Shown: positions 54,503-64,000, counted from the stretch's first letter. The stretch: DNA of 64,000 nucleotides from Leptolyngbya sp. BC1307 (GCF_002286735.1 NZ_NRTA01000016.1:18350-82349); one strand, 5' to 3'. Notes: generated by a model from the letters alone, not told the origin. Translations and numbers: made by a program.

Positions 54503-54763
54503 GTGAAAGAAATTAGAATGAGCAAACATGCTCACTCGAAGCTTGAGATTTTAGCAAGCCGTAGTCTCGCTATCAGCTTAGATCTTGTGATCGATACAGT
54601 GAGAAGCCCTGATCGATTAGAAATCGGTCAAGAGGGCAGGCTGATTGCTCAAAGATCACTGAACGAAAGCTTGGTTTTGCGAGTTGTCTATCGAGAGTTT
54701 AATGCACTGATAGTAGTGATCACGCTGTATCCAGGAAAGAGGTCGAGATATGAAAAAGATTAG
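54503..54763 (+). CDS. DUF4258 protein (toxin-like)
   Basis: An 86-residue basic protein. HAHSKLEILASRSLAISLDLVIDTVRSPDRLE, SLNESLVLRVVYREFNALIVVITLYPGKRSRY matches the DUF4258 family, small RelE/BrnT-like proteins found as toxin candidates. The listed start is GTG 54503; ATG 54518 five codons later is an alternative. Its last 14 bp overlap the DUF2283 gene. Both lie between direct repeats of the ppc 3' end. Confidence 0.8.
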   Translation: MKEIRMSKHAHSKLEILASRSLAISLDLVIDTVRSPDRLEIGQEGRLIAQRSLNESLVLRVVYREFNALIVVITLYPGKRSRYEKD

Positions 54764-54947
54764 CTATAGCAAAGATGTAGATGTGCTCCTGATTGAGCTG
54801 TCAGATGAGGCTATTGCCTATGCCGAAGATGATGGCCAGGTTATTCTTCATTACTCCGAAGATGACAGGCTATTGCTCGTAGAGGTTTTAGATTTCCGCC
54901 GTCTGATGCCAGCAGAAACCGTTTCTGAGTTGCTCGCAGCCGCTTGA
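54750..54947 (+). CDS. DUF2283 protein (antitoxin-like partner)
   Basis: A 65-residue acidic protein: MKKISYSKDVDVLLIELSDEAIAYAEDDGQVILHYSEDDRLLLVEVLDFRRLMP is a complete DUF2283 domain. DUF2283 genes regularly follow DUF4258 genes, which suggests a two-gene unit, perhaps toxin-antitoxin. AGAGG nine bases before the ATG and the 14-bp overlap with the upstream gene fit translational coupling. The function is inferred from context. Confidence 0.85.
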   Translation: MKKISYSKDVDVLLIELSDEAIAYAEDDGQVILHYSEDDRLLLVEVLDFRRLMPAETVSELLAAA

Positions 54948-54955
54948 GGGTGTGC

Positions 54956-57900
54956 CTAGCCCGTGTTGCGCATCCCGGCGGCGACGCCGTTGATGGTGAG
55001 CAGTGCGCCGCGCAGGAGTTCGCCTTTGCTATAGCGAGATCGCACCCTGCCGGTTACCGCGTCATTGCCATACTCTCTTAGCCGCTTCAGCAGCGCCACC
55101 TGCAAAAAGCTCAAGGGTACAATGCTGCCGTTGCGTAGCTGCACAGAGCGCTGTAAGCCCGGATCGCCATCTAACAGCGTGGTGTGATCGGTAATTGCCA
55201 GCACCACCTCGCGAGTCAGATAAAATTCAGCCGCGATCTGGTCAAACATCGCTTGAAAGTCTTCTAGCTTGTCGTCACTGCTGAGCTGACTGACATAGTG
55301 CTGAGCGATCTGCAAGTCCACCTTGGCTAAGGTCATCTCTACTTTAGAGATCACCATTTTGAAGAAGGGCCACTTGGTGTAAAAGTAGCGCAGCATCTCC
55401 AGATGTTCTTCGGTATTTTCGGTGATAAATTCGTTGAGAGCGGTGCCCACCCCGTACCACGAGGGCAGCAAAAAGCGGGTTTGCGTCCAGCTAAATACCC
55501 AGGGAATTGCCCGCAGGCCGTCCAGATTTTTTTTGCCGCCGCGTCGGGCCGGACGCGAGCTGATTTGCAGCTGGCTAATCTCCTGAATGGGGGTGACCTG
55601 ATGGAAAAATTCCACGAGATCGGGCTGCTCATAGATTAAGGCGCGGTAGTGCTGGCGCGACCGAACGCTCAGCCGCTCCATAATCTCATTCCAGGGTTCA
55701 ATGCTGTCGAAGCTGCTGCCGAGTACGCTGCCCTGAATCACGGCTGTGGTCACTGTCTCCAGATTGTAAAGCGCCAGGTCGGGAAGATTGTATTTAGAAG
55801 CGAGCACTTCACCCTGTTCGGTAATTTTGATGCGGCCATCGACGCTGCGCCCGGGCTGAGCCAGGATTGCTTCGTAAGCCGGACCGCCACCGCGCCCGAC
55901 CGATCCGCCGCGCCCGTGGAAGATGCGCAGGGCGACGTTGTATTCTTCGGCGATCGCCTGCAGTGCCTGCTGCGCCTTATGGATTTCCCAGTTGCTGCTG
56001 AGAAATCCCGAATCTTTATTGCTGTCGGAGTAGCCCAGCATGACCTCTTGCAGAGCCGTCTCTGCTGCCTCGGGCTGAGTCTTAGCGGCCTCCATCGCTG
56101 TATAGCCGCCCTGTAGCATCGCCCGATAGAGCGGTAGCTCCCATAGCTGACGCATCACCTGCGGCGCTCGCCTGAGGTCTTCTACCGTCTCAAACAGCGG
56201 CACAATTTTGAGCGCACCTGTCCCCGTCGCGGGGTCATACAGCCCGGCCTCTTTGGCCAGCAGCGCCACTTCTAGCAGGTCGCTAGCGGTATGGCTCATG
56301 CTAATGATGTAGCTCTGGCAAATATTAGGCCCAAACTCTTGATGGAGCCTACGCACCATCCGAAACGTGGCGATGGTCTCGGTCGCTTTGTCAGAGAAGG
56401 GCAGTTCGCCCGGAATCAGCGGGCGGCGGGTGCTCAGCTCGCCGATCAGCCAGGCGTTTTTCTCATCTTCGCTGAGGTCGTTATAGGGCTTAGAGAGAAC
56501 GCCTAGATACTCAGTGACTTCGTTCAGAGTATCGGAGTGACGAGTGCTCTCTTGGCGAATGTCGAGTTGAGCCAGGTTAAAGCCATAGATTTTGATCTGG
56601 CAAATCAGTACTTCGAGATCCTGGCAGACCAGACCGGTTTCTTTAAGGTTGCTTTGAATCAGCTGTAGCTCGTTTAAGAAGTCGTCACCGGAGCGGTAGA
56701 TATGGCCGCCGCCATCTTGACTGTTTAAGTGGGTTTCAGCCTCTTGCAGATATTCGCCATTGTGGAGCTTTTGCGATCGCGCCAGCGTATTGCGCAAGCG
56801 CCGCTCAATGTAAGCCAGCTTTAGCCGGTAGGGTTCCTGCCGGTACCGAATAGCTAACTCGTCGTAAATATCTGGCATTTGTGTCTGATCTTGCTCTAGC
56901 GATTCGAGCAGATCGGGGAGGACTTCGCTCCAGTGCAGAGACAGGCTCAGCAGGTGGGTGAGCTGACTAATCGAGCCAATGTATTTGCCGAGCACCATGT
57001 TGCGCTGGTAGTTGGCAGTCTTCCAGGTGACTTGCGGGGTGACAGAAGGGTTGCCATCGCGATCGCTGCCTACCCAAGAGCCAAATTGACAAAAGTTTTG
57101 ACTTGGGGGCCGCAGCGTCGGGAAAGTACCCTCCAGCGCCCGGCAGATGCGCTGATAGAGCTGAGGAATGGTATCAAATAGCACCACGTCAAAGTAGTGC
57201 AGCGTGAAATCAACTTCGTCAAGTACAGAAGGCTTGAACTGGTGCAGCTCATCGGTTCGCCACCACAGGCGAATTTCTTCAATCAGCTGAGATTGGAGGG
57301 CCTTGATCTCCCAGGAGGAGGCCAGCCCGATGGCGCGAGCGCTTTCTTCTTCTCGGTCTAGCTGGCGCAAAATCGCTGAAATGCGGCGCTGCTTATCGCG
57401 AATGGTATGCCGCACAATTTCGGTTGGATGAGCGGTGAAGACCAGCCGCACATCGAGCTGATCGAGCAGCCGCTGAATCATCTTCGGGGGCACATTCAGC
57501 CGCTTTAGAGTAGGAAACAGCCAGTAGAAAGTGCCAACATCGCGGCGACTGTCTGGGCCGCTGTCTGTACCAGAATGGCCGGTGCCATTATTTGCTAGCT
57601 GAATATCGGCAGGCGGGCGATGGCCGGCCACTGTGTTTTCGGTGTTGGCTCTGTCTCTATTCGCTAGGTTCTTGCCGTGGAGAATCGCGGCATCTTCGTA
57701 AGCGGCGCGATACTGCTGCTGCTGACCGCGCTGCTCATAGTGCTGCTCGACAATATTGATCAGCTGAAAGTAGAGGGCAAAGGCCCGCGCCATTTTGATA
57801 GCGTCGCTCAGCTCTAGCTCTTCGATTAGCTGGAGCACCGGAGACGCATCGGCGGCATTGGCCTGACCATCAGGGGCACATAACTGCCGCAGACGGGTGA

Positions 57901-58102
57901 GCAGTGCGACCAAATCCGTGCCGCACTCATCTTCTAAAACGGCAGCCCAGGTTGCTTCTACGCTTTTGAGCCGGTGTCGCAGCAGCCAGTCGTAGGTAGC
58001 CACTGCCGGAATTACTTCAACATCTGGCTCTGATACAGCTGCGTCGGGCACATCTGACAGAGTCGTGGGCATTTCACCTGGCGAGTAAAGGGTAGAACTC
58101 AT
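54956..58102 (-). CDS. ppc: Phosphoenolpyruvate carboxylase
   Basis: A 1048-residue enzyme that carboxylates phosphoenolpyruvate to oxaloacetate, the main anaplerotic reaction of cyanobacteria. The catalytic [21 protein letters not shown] histidine, [48 protein letters not shown] and the loop [19 protein letters not shown] are all intact. The end SGMRNTG is the universal PEPC C-terminus. The N-terminal ~60 residues and an insert around 155-185 ([18 protein letters not shown]) are lineage additions. A copy of the last codons is found 500 bp downstream beyond two small genes. Confidence 0.98.
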   Translation of the reverse strand: MSSTLYSPGEMPTTLSDVPDAAVSEPDVEVIPAVATYDWLLRHRLKSVEATWAAVLEDECGTDLVALLTRLRQLCAPDGQANAADASPVLQLIEELELSDAIKMARAFALYFQLINIVEQHYEQRGQQQQYRAAYEDAAILHGKNLANRDRANTENTVAGHRPPADIQLANNGTGHSGTDSGPDSRRDVGTFYWLFPTLKRLNVPPKMIQRLLDQLDVRLVFTAHPTEIVRHTIRDKQRRISAILRQLDREEESARAIGLASSWEIKALQSQLIEEIRLWWRTDELHQFKPSVLDEVDFTLHYFDVVLFDTIPQLYQRICRALEGTFPTLRPPSQNFCQFGSWVGSDRDGNPSVTPQVTWKTANYQRNMVLGKYIGSISQLTHLLSLSLHWSEVLPDLLESLEQDQTQMPDIYDELAIRYRQEPYRLKLAYIERRLRNTLARSQKLHNGEYLQEAETHLNSQDGGGHIYRSGDDFLNELQLIQSNLKETGLVCQDLEVLICQIKIYGFNLAQLDIRQESTRHSDTLNEVTEYLGVLSKPYNDLSEDEKNAWLIGELSTRRPLIPGELPFSDKATETIATFRMVRRLHQEFGPNICQSYIISMSHTASDLLEVALLAKEAGLYDPATGTGALKIVPLFETVEDLRRAPQVMRQLWELPLYRAMLQGGYTAMEAAKTQPEAAETALQEVMLGYSDSNKDSGFLSSNWEIHKAQQALQAIAEEYNVALRIFHGRGGSVGRGGGPAYEAILAQPGRSVDGRIKITEQGEVLASKYNLPDLALYNLETVTTAVIQGSVLGSSFDSIEPWNEIMERLSVRSRQHYRALIYEQPDLVEFFHQVTPIQEISQLQISSRPARRGGKKNLDGLRAIPWVFSWTQTRFLLPSWYGVGTALNEFITENTEEHLEMLRYFYTKWPFFKMVISKVEMTLAKVDLQIAQHYVSQLSSDDKLEDFQAMFDQIAAEFYLTREVVLAITDHTTLLDGDPGLQRSVQLRNGSIVPLSFLQVALLKRLREYGNDAVTGRVRSRYSKGELLRGALLTINGVAAGMRNTG
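54961..54979. repeat. ppc 3' end (right direct repeat)
   Basis: Functional copy of the 19-bp direct repeat, part of the ppc coding sequence just before its stop. See the left copy at 54461-54479. Confidence 0.9.
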
Positions 58103-58339
58103 ACGGCTGAAGAAGATATGTGGTAAGCGCTCGCAATGATTGTAGGAGCTTTAGGGCTCTCGTGGGGCGTCCTTAAGACTGCGTGCCAGAGTGTGGCGAC
58201 TCATTCATTTAGTCATTTATTTGGTTACGCTTTTGTAGCTGACCATACTTTTACAGCCTCCGCTTAGCGACTAGCGTTGCCAGTCTGCGTCTCCACGGCT
58301 TTAGGGCGGGTAGCGGCAAATGCCTGACACGCAAGCGGT

Positions 58340-58576
58340 CTAAGGCTGCAGGTGATCTGCTTCGGCGCTCATGCGAGGTAGGCTAGGTAAGCGATCGCCG
58401 CGAAAGATCTCTTCGCTGGCCTGCCCGAATTGGATCAGACTATCGGCCACAAAACGGCTAGAAATCAGCAGGGCGATCAGCGGCAGGGCGCTCAAGCCAA
58501 TGGTCAGATCCACGGCTACAGGCAGTGAAATCGACGGCTTGGGTAGGGATGATGCAGGCTCGCGGAAAGATTGCAT
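58340..58576 (-). CDS. Small conserved membrane protein (78 aa)
   Basis: A 78-residue protein. After a polar N-terminus, LPVAVDLTIGLSALPLIALLISSRFVADSLIQFGQASEEIFRGDRLPSLP has one long hydrophobic segment (about 23-45) and a polar tail. The pattern looks like a small conserved cyanobacterial membrane protein; no function is assigned. It lies alone between ppc and the DUF1574 gene, with non-coding DNA on both sides. Confidence 0.65.
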   Translation of the reverse strand: MQSFREPASSLPKPSISLPVAVDLTIGLSALPLIALLISSRFVADSLIQFGQASEEIFRGDRLPSLPRMSAEADHLQP

Positions 58577-58901
58577 GAGGTACGCCGGTATAATAATGAC
58601 AAAGCAGTGGCCAAAGACCGCTCAATCCAAATATAGACGAGCTTAAAGATAGCGGTAACACTAATTACGTACGTAAGCTAACGCTCTGGCCTGTTGAAAC
58701 TTTACTTGCCGATCACATAAAATCTACTCGTGCAAAATGCACAGGAGTAACCTAGAATGCAGCGAGCGCTGTGGGAGGGGGACTGCGCTTAGTCCTGATA
58801 AGTAGCCCTTTCAAATAGCAGATCCCTGATCATGACGGGTCCATGCTATCTACCCTTATGTGCGGTTTCGGGCGGTCAGGTCTGCTCTTCTGTAGTTATC
58901 T
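58577..58901. other. Intergenic region with a 12-bp palindrome
   Basis: 325 bp with no convincing gene. TTACGTACGTAA (58665-58676) is a perfect palindrome, and GTGCA-AAA-TGCAC (about 58733-58745) is a small hairpin. It separates two divergent genes and should contain the DUF1574 promoter. Confidence 0.45.
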
Positions 58902-61900
58902 ATGTTAGGCCATTTTCCTGAACAACAAGTCGCTGCCGACCCAGATACGCTGATCCCCTGGCTCAGAGAAACTGTCCTGCGTCCGGAAGATAGCGCTGTG
59001 ACTAATCTGCAGGTGAGGTTACGGGGCAATATCTTGCATGTCTTGTGTGAAGCTGCGCAAACCGGCCCAGCCCGAGACGATGTGCTGCTCAAGCTGGTGC
59101 GATCGCTGATGGATCCTGCTGTTAAGTCCCGGCTAAAAAGCGATTTTTCGCAGATCTACCAAATCTACGTTTACAGCCGTCAGCGCTTTACTAACAAGCC
59201 GATCTGGAGCGCTCCTATCTACCTCAACCGCCTAGAGCAACATCTGGTACGCCTGGTGCCCACCCCTCTTCCTGAAGACCACCAGGTTGCCCAGCCTGTT
59301 CCGTCCGCCGCGCCTGACGCTGCGCTCGCTGACGCCCCTTCTCCTGACCTTCCGACTTCTGACCACCTGCCTTCTGATTTTTTCCCTGTAGATTCATCTG
59401 CCTTGGCCAAACCATCTGCCAATTTTGACCTGGCCTGCCAAGGCGACCCAGCGGCGATCGCTCAGTACCTGAGTGAGGCGCTCAGCGACCTGAATGTCGG
59501 TGTCCAGGTGAGTGCGCGGGTGGCTCCGGGTAAAGCTCGTCGGGCCAAGTCAGTGGTCGCAGCGTATCGGCTTCCTGAGAAAGCTCAGCCAGCCCTGGTG
59601 GATGAAAAGGCTGAGAATACCAGTGAAGCTGCTCAGGTAAGTGACGATCTGGTCTCCCGGCTGTGGGTATTTTGCGAAGCGAGCTATAGTCCCGATCCGC
59701 TGCTGATTGCCGAACCGATTGCCGAGCGGCTCAGACAGCTACAGCTGCGGCAATTTCAAGATGCAGTCATCACCATTCAGGTAGCCGGTGAAGCGGCTTC
59801 AGACTGGCGGCTGCGGGTAGATCTGACCCCGCCCGAAGAGATGCTGCGAGAATGGGGCCGCTGGGGCGATATCCCGGCGATTTCACAGCTGGCAAATCAG
59901 ATTTCTCAGGCGCACGGTCTCAAGCTAGTCACCGAAGTTAAGCAGGCGACGCTGCACCTGATTAGCTACGTTGTCCAGTCGCTGGCGGATTCACCCGCTG
60001 GCCCGGCAGGCAAAGGCAATCGATCTAGCCAGTCAATTGATATAGATGCCTTGGTGGGTGCGATCGCGCAAATGCTGGTGGCGATCGCCCCTCAGGGTCT
60101 GCACCGGGCGATGCTCTACGGGCCTTCGACAGACGATATCAGCCCGGAGTGGCTGCGAGGGTTCGACCTGCCGGGCGGGCAGCATCCAGAACTGGCCGAG
60201 AGCACGGCGTCTCTAGCTGCAAAGGGCAATTTGCCAGCGTTGGCCTACTGCCTGACTCGGGCGCTCAATCCAGATATTCAAGACCAGCTAGCCACTGGCG
60301 GCATTCGCGTGCAGCTCTTGCTCAAAGAAGATCTGCTACACGTGATGACCGATGGCCCTGTCTGCCCGCCTAAGCACGCCATTGTGCCCCTGGTCACCCA
60401 AACCCTGAAGCAGCTTGCGGTGCCTGATCTGGGCGGCATTCGCCTATACGGTCGCCGGGCCGGTCAAAGACAGCCGATCTGGAGCCACGGCCATGACTAT
60501 CAGCCCCGCCCGCGACTGGTGCCTGAGGCCAAGCCCGAGTTTGCCGCCTCTGAGGCTTACATCGGCGAGCTGATTACGCCTGTTAGCGATGAGAGCTTGC
60601 AGACTGACCTGCCCGCTGATGAGCAGGCTGATACTGAACCGAAGTTGGGGTCGCTGCTGGTGCGATCGCTGCAATATGTGCTGATCAAAAGCCAGCTATT
60701 CACGCCTGCCGATCAGCGCGAGCAATTGCCGCCCAATCTGCCTAAAGCCTTCAAGTCAGGAGGCAGTAAGATTGCCCTGGTTTGGGGAGCAGTCGGGCTG
60801 CTGCTGGCCGTTCAGTTTGACTTTATGGTCGGTCAGGCGCTACGTCAGGCAGCTGCCCCTGCTGCCAATCAAGTCGCGGCCACCCAACCAGACCCTGCGG
60901 CTGAAGCGGCCAGCAATCCGATCACCAGCTTTAGAGACGAACTCGCCAGTCTGAACTGGAATAGCGCTCAGAACTGGGCTGACCGGGATACCGATGAGGG
61001 CTTCGTCGAGAGGGATGATCAATCTAACAACCGCGACTTTACGGCTTCGGCTATTGATGACGATGAGCTGATCTACAGTCCGCAGCAAGATCTAGTCTCT
61101 ACCTCAATCCTGTTAGCAGGCTCGGCGCTGCCGTCTTTTCGCAGTCAGCAGCTCGATGAAAAGCTGGCTCTCTACCAGCGTCAGGTGGCGCAGTCAGGGC
61201 CGCCTGATGTGCTGGTCATTGGCAGCTCGCGGGCGCTGCGAGGGGTTGATCCGGCGGCGCTGCAGCAGGCGCTAGCAGGCACGGGCCACTCAGAGCTAAG
61301 CGTGTTTAACTTTGGGGTCAACGGGGCGACAGCTCAGGTGGTTGACCTGATTGTGCGGCGGCTGATTCCGCCTGAGGACCTGCCGCAGATTGTGGTCTGG
61401 GCGGATGGGGCACGAGCCTTTAACAGTGGCCGGGTAGACGTGACATACAATGCGATCGCTGTCTCCGAAGGCTATGAGCAGATAGAGGCTAGCAGCACGC
61501 CGACCGAGGCAGGCGACCTCGCGCTGGGCAGCCTGGCCGCTGAGCTGACGCTCCACGTCAAAGCGGTAGACCGGCAGCTGAGCGAAGTCTTGGGGCAGAT
61601 GTCTTCTGCCTATATTCACCGGGGTAAGATTCGATCAGCAATTGGGCAAGGGTTTGGGGCGATCGCGCCAGGGTTTGCCGATAGTGACAGCACTCGCGCT
61701 GGCGACACGCCGACCGGCCTGCCGACAGAGACTAGCCTGATTGACTTTGACGGCTTTCTGGCGCTCTCTACCCGGTTTAACCCGGCTACCTACTACCAAG
61801 ATCACGCCCGCGTCGCCGGAGCCTACGATGGTGACTACGAAGCCTTTCAGCTAGCGGGTAAACAGACCGCCGCGCTGGATAATCTGCTGACATTTGCCCG

Positions 61901-62186
61901 TGAAAAGCAGCTGCCAATTGTCTTTATCAATACGCCGCTGACCGATGAATATCTCGATAGTCACCGGGCCAAGGCCGAAGATGATTTTCAGCACTATATG
62001 CTGAAGTCGGCAGAGCGCTCTAATCTGCTGACGTTTCGCGATCTGGGGCAGCTCTGGCCGCAGCGCTACGACTATTTCTCTGACCCCAGTCATCTGAATC
62101 GCTACGGGGCCTATCAAGTGTCGCACCGACTCGCCCAAGACCCGATGATTCCCTGGCCCACTGCGCTGCCTGACCCCGAGGAGTAG
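58902..62186 (+). CDS. DUF1574 protein with N-terminal cyanobacterial region
   Basis: A 1094-residue protein. Residues 1-~620 are a soluble, diverged repeat-like region (GDPAAIAQYLSEAL, GDIPAISQLANQIS and KGNLPALAYCLTRAL mark repeated ~80-100 residue units). A TM segment lies at about 627-650 (ALVWGAVGLLLAVQFDF). The C-terminal ~370 residues are the DUF1574 domain, an SGNH-like fold: PDVLVIGSSRALRGVDPAAL carries the nucleophile-region serine, DLPQIVVWADGARAF the middle block and YFSDPSHLNRYGAYQVSHRL the Asp-x-x-His. Together with the MBOAT gene 30 bp downstream it resembles alginate-acetylation pairs and probably acylates a surface polysaccharide. Confidence 0.85.
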   Translation: MLGHFPEQQVAADPDTLIPWLRETVLRPEDSAVTNLQVRLRGNILHVLCEAAQTGPARDDVLLKLVRSLMDPAVKSRLKSDFSQIYQIYVYSRQRFTNKPIWSAPIYLNRLEQHLVRLVPTPLPEDHQVAQPVPSAAPDAALADAPSPDLPTSDHLPSDFFPVDSSALAKPSANFDLACQGDPAAIAQYLSEALSDLNVGVQVSARVAPGKARRAKSVVAAYRLPEKAQPALVDEKAENTSEAAQVSDDLVSRLWVFCEASYSPDPLLIAEPIAERLRQLQLRQFQDAVITIQVAGEAASDWRLRVDLTPPEEMLREWGRWGDIPAISQLANQISQAHGLKLVTEVKQATLHLISYVVQSLADSPAGPAGKGNRSSQSIDIDALVGAIAQMLVAIAPQGLHRAMLYGPSTDDISPEWLRGFDLPGGQHPELAESTASLAAKGNLPALAYCLTRALNPDIQDQLATGGIRVQLLLKEDLLHVMTDGPVCPPKHAIVPLVTQTLKQLAVPDLGGIRLYGRRAGQRQPIWSHGHDYQPRPRLVPEAKPEFAASEAYIGELITPVSDESLQTDLPADEQADTEPKLGSLLVRSLQYVLIKSQLFTPADQREQLPPNLPKAFKSGGSKIALVWGAVGLLLAVQFDFMVGQALRQAAAPAANQVAATQPDPAAEAASNPITSFRDELASLNWNSAQNWADRDTDEGFVERDDQSNNRDFTASAIDDDELIYSPQQDLVSTSILLAGSALPSFRSQQLDEKLALYQRQVAQSGPPDVLVIGSSRALRGVDPAALQQALAGTGHSELSVFNFGVNGATAQVVDLIVRRLIPPEDLPQIVVWADGARAFNSGRVDVTYNAIAVSEGYEQIEASSTPTEAGDLALGSLAAELTLHVKAVDRQLSEVLGQMSSAYIHRGKIRSAIGQGFGAIAPGFADSDSTRAGDTPTGLPTETSLIDFDGFLALSTRFNPATYYQDHARVAGAYDGDYEAFQLAGKQTAALDNLLTFAREKQLPIVFINTPLTDEYLDSHRAKAEDDFQHYMLKSAERSNLLTFRDLGQLWPQRYDYFSDPSHLNRYGAYQVSHRLAQDPMIPWPTALPDPEE

Positions 62187-62216
62187 CAGCGCTCTTTCCC
62201 TGATGATTTAGCCGTC

Positions 62217-63737
62217 ATGATTCAGCCGTCTATTCTCTACGGTTTCTTTCTCGCCTGTGTGCTGTTCCTCTTTTGGGTCGTCCCTCGCAAGCGGGCTCGG
62301 CTCTGGGTGCTTGTCATCAGCAGCCTGATTTTCTATACGACGCTGCAGGCGCAGTATGTACCGCTCATGCTGGTGCTGGTGGGGCTAAATTTTGTCCTCG
62401 GTAAAGCGCTGGCTGCTCCGCTCGACTGGCGCATTCCCAACGAGGCCTGGGACTATGCTCAGGCCGACTGGCAGCGCCGCCGCACCCGGCTACTGACGTT
62501 GGGAATTGCCTTAAACGGGCTGCTGCTGCTGGGGTTTAAGTACCTGCTGCCGCTGCTGTCGCTGCTGGGCCTAGAAAAGCTTGACCTGGGGCGACTGGGT
62601 CTATCAGGATTAGGGCTAGAAAATCTGGCTGTTGAACCCACAGCGGTCTGGCTGATGCCCTGGGGTCTGAGCTTTTTCACCTTTGAGTGCATTGCCTACC
62701 TGGTCGATATCTACAGGGGGTCGCCTGCGAGCGATCGCCTGCTCGACTTTGCCGCTTACAAACTGTTTTTCCCCAAGCTGATTTCGGGGCCAATCACGCG
62801 CTTCCACAGCTTTGCAGGCCAGTTTAAAGGGCTGTCAGCGCCGCCGGTGAGTCAAAACGTCGAGGGGCTGTGGCTGATTGCTTGCGGCGCAGTTAAAAAG
62901 CTGCTGATTGCTGACTATATTGGGCTGCTGGTGAATTCGAGCGCCGATAGCCTGCCGCGAGCGGGCAGTGGCGACATCTGGCTGTTTGCTTTCGCCTATG
63001 GCCTCCAGCTCTACCTCGACTTTAGCGGCTATGTCGATGTGGCTCGGGGCAGCGCCCTGCTGATGGGCTTTAACCTGCCGCAAAACTTTAACTTCCCCTA
63101 TTTTTCTACCAGCATCGCTGACTTTTGGCGGCGCTGGCACATAACGCTGGGAGACTGGCTGCGCAACTACCTCTATTTCCCGCTAGGCGGCTCCCGGCGC
63201 GGCTTAGCTCGCACTTGTATCAATCTGATGGTGATTATGCTGGTGGCAGGGGTTTGGCACGGCGATCGCTGGGGCTTTATCGTTTGGGGGGCTATCCACG
63301 GTCTGGCCTTGATTATTCATCGGCTCAGCGTTGCTCTATCGGCAAAGTCAAAGCTACTAGAGGCTTTTTGGCAAAGTCTGCCCGGCACCCTACTTGGCTG
63401 GGGGCTAACTCAGCTGATTGTCTTTTTCAGCTGGATTTTCTTCCGCTTGCCGAACCTGAATGACGCTAGCCTGGCCATGCGCCACCTGTTTGGTCATGCC
63501 GCCGATATTCAGTTTGCGCAAAAAGTTTATTACGAATCTTTTGGCCTCACCCGACCGCAGATTTCGCTGCTGCTGTTGGGCGTAGTGGCGCTAATGGGCC
63601 TTGCCTACGCCGTTCAGCGCGGACTCAAAATGCAGCTCAGCTGGCCGATCAAAATGCTGCTGTTGCCGCTGTGCTTTTTCCTAGCATGGGTGCTAGCCCC
63701 AGCTGAAGCTGCGCCGTATATCTACTTCGATTTTTAA
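62217..63737 (+). CDS. MBOAT family O-acyltransferase (AlgI-like)
   Basis: A 506-residue polytopic membrane enzyme. AYKLFFPKLISGPITRF, YGLQLYLDFSGYVDVARGSALLMGF, NFNFPYFSTSIADFWRRWHITLGDWLRNYLYFPLGGSRRG and the catalytic-histidine block MLVAGVWHGDRWGFIVWGAIHGLALI are all MBOAT/AlgI hallmarks. It should move acyl groups across the membrane for O-acylation of an exported polysaccharide, with the upstream DUF1574 protein as the periplasmic partner (30-bp gap, same strand). A hairpin follows the stop. Confidence 0.93.
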   Translation: MIQPSILYGFFLACVLFLFWVVPRKRARLWVLVISSLIFYTTLQAQYVPLMLVLVGLNFVLGKALAAPLDWRIPNEAWDYAQADWQRRRTRLLTLGIALNGLLLLGFKYLLPLLSLLGLEKLDLGRLGLSGLGLENLAVEPTAVWLMPWGLSFFTFECIAYLVDIYRGSPASDRLLDFAAYKLFFPKLISGPITRFHSFAGQFKGLSAPPVSQNVEGLWLIACGAVKKLLIADYIGLLVNSSADSLPRAGSGDIWLFAFAYGLQLYLDFSGYVDVARGSALLMGFNLPQNFNFPYFSTSIADFWRRWHITLGDWLRNYLYFPLGGSRRGLARTCINLMVIMLVAGVWHGDRWGFIVWGAIHGLALIIHRLSVALSAKSKLLEAFWQSLPGTLLGWGLTQLIVFFSWIFFRLPNLNDASLAMRHLFGHAADIQFAQKVYYESFGLTRPQISLLLLGVVALMGLAYAVQRGLKMQLSWPIKMLLLPLCFFLAWVLAPAEAAPYIYFDF

Positions 63738-63750
63738 AGGCAAGCAGAGG

Positions 63751-63776
63751 GATTAGGCGGCAGCATCCCGCTAATC
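63751..63776 (+). terminator. Hairpin after the MBOAT gene
   Basis: GATTAGGCGG and CCGCTAATC form a 9-bp stem with one bulged G and a short loop, 14 bp after the MBOAT stop. No T-run follows, so it may act as a weak terminator or an mRNA end stabiliser before psbA. Confidence 0.4.
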
Positions 63777-63803
63777 ACTTTATGAGCAAAATGTTAAGTT
63801 TTT

Positions 63804-63832
63804 TTGCTTTATTGCAAAATATCCGATACATT
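63804..63832 (+). promoter_or_regulatory. Likely psbA promoter
   Basis: TTGCTT (63804-63809), 17 bases, TACATT (63827-63832) fit a sigma-70 promoter. Transcription would begin near 63840, giving a leader of about 78 bases. Box assignment is by eye; a second TTGCAA lies at 63812. Confidence 0.45.
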
Positions 63833-63916
63833 ACTAATAGAGCTGACGCAGGAAACCGCCTCTTTTTGGGCAGGTAACCGCTTCTCTCTAATACGTACCT
63901 AACTACTGGAATAATA

Positions 63917-64000
63917 ATGACTACTACACTACAGACACGCCAAAGCGCGTCGCTGTGGGAGCAGTTTTGTCAGTGGGTCACCAGCACCGAAAACCGCCTC
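63917..64000 (+). CDS. psbA: Photosystem II reaction-centre protein D1 (PsbA), N-terminal part
   Basis: The frame from ATG 63917 reads [20 protein letters not shown] and then VTSTENRL up to the window edge. This is the highly conserved D1 N-terminus. D1 binds the reaction-centre chlorophylls and the manganese cluster of photosystem II. Only 28 codons are inside the window, so isoform (D1:1, D1:2 or variant) cannot be judged from the diagnostic residues further on. Confidence 0.97.
   Translation, partial: MTTTLQTRQSASLWEQFCQWVTSTENRL

Overview
The window is chromosomal DNA of a cyanobacterium. It carries petG (cytochrome b6f), apcF (phycobilisome core), the start of psbA (photosystem II D1), a cytochrome cM gene, the alkane pair ado/aar, a type III glutamine synthetase behind an NtcA-type promoter, and many copies of the HIP1 octamer GCGATCGC. 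I cannot name the genus with confidence. The base composition, the many small conserved cyanobacterial proteins and the short tandem repeats would fit a Leptolyngbya- or Phormidesmis-like lineage.

Layout. 0-6.3 kb: end of a YyaL/DUF255 gene, an ArsA-type ATPase with a perfect 18-bp palindrome before its start, a secreted cell-wall amidase, a YHS-domain lipoprotein and MsrA. 6.3-15.5 kb: TVP38/TMEM64 membrane protein, DUF2945, DUF3386 and DUF4336 proteins, RlpA-like protein, KirBac-type potassium channel, M28 peptidase and a secreted caspase-like protein. 15.5-23.1 kb: cytM, petG, FGGY sugar kinase, apcF, glnN, a methyltransferase and trpF. 23.3-33.7 kb: M50 protease with CBS domains, a Uma2 nuclease, lipoate ligase, YbjN-like protein, folE, then the fatty-acid/alkane group accA-aar-ado, and small conserved proteins. 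33.9-44.4 kb: tRNA-Phe, a possible gene remnant, GT39-type glycosyltransferase, PepP, MoeA, a repeat-rich membrane protein, a LEA-like secreted protein and a GGDEF-EAL protein.

44.4-55.0 kb is the accessory part. It holds two Uma2 genes, a large NACHT protein with 17 almost identical 33-residue HEAT repeats (a bacterial NLR-like protein, the best candidate for an immune system here), a DUF433/DUF5615 toxin-antitoxin pair, a HerA-like ATPase, an outer-membrane barrel protein with a possible Yfr1 sRNA target site, and a DUF4258/DUF2283 pair enclosed by direct repeats of the ppc 3' end. 55-64 kb returns to core genes: ppc, a DUF1574 protein coupled to an MBOAT acyltransferase, and psbA.

Repeats stand out. 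A 108-bp structured element occurs twice at 96% identity, both times between divergent genes. Short tandem repeats of 12-17 bp sit at gene starts or across stop codons. A degenerate 42-bp array lies directly behind the NACHT gene, and that gene's HEAT array contains perfect 99-bp duplications.
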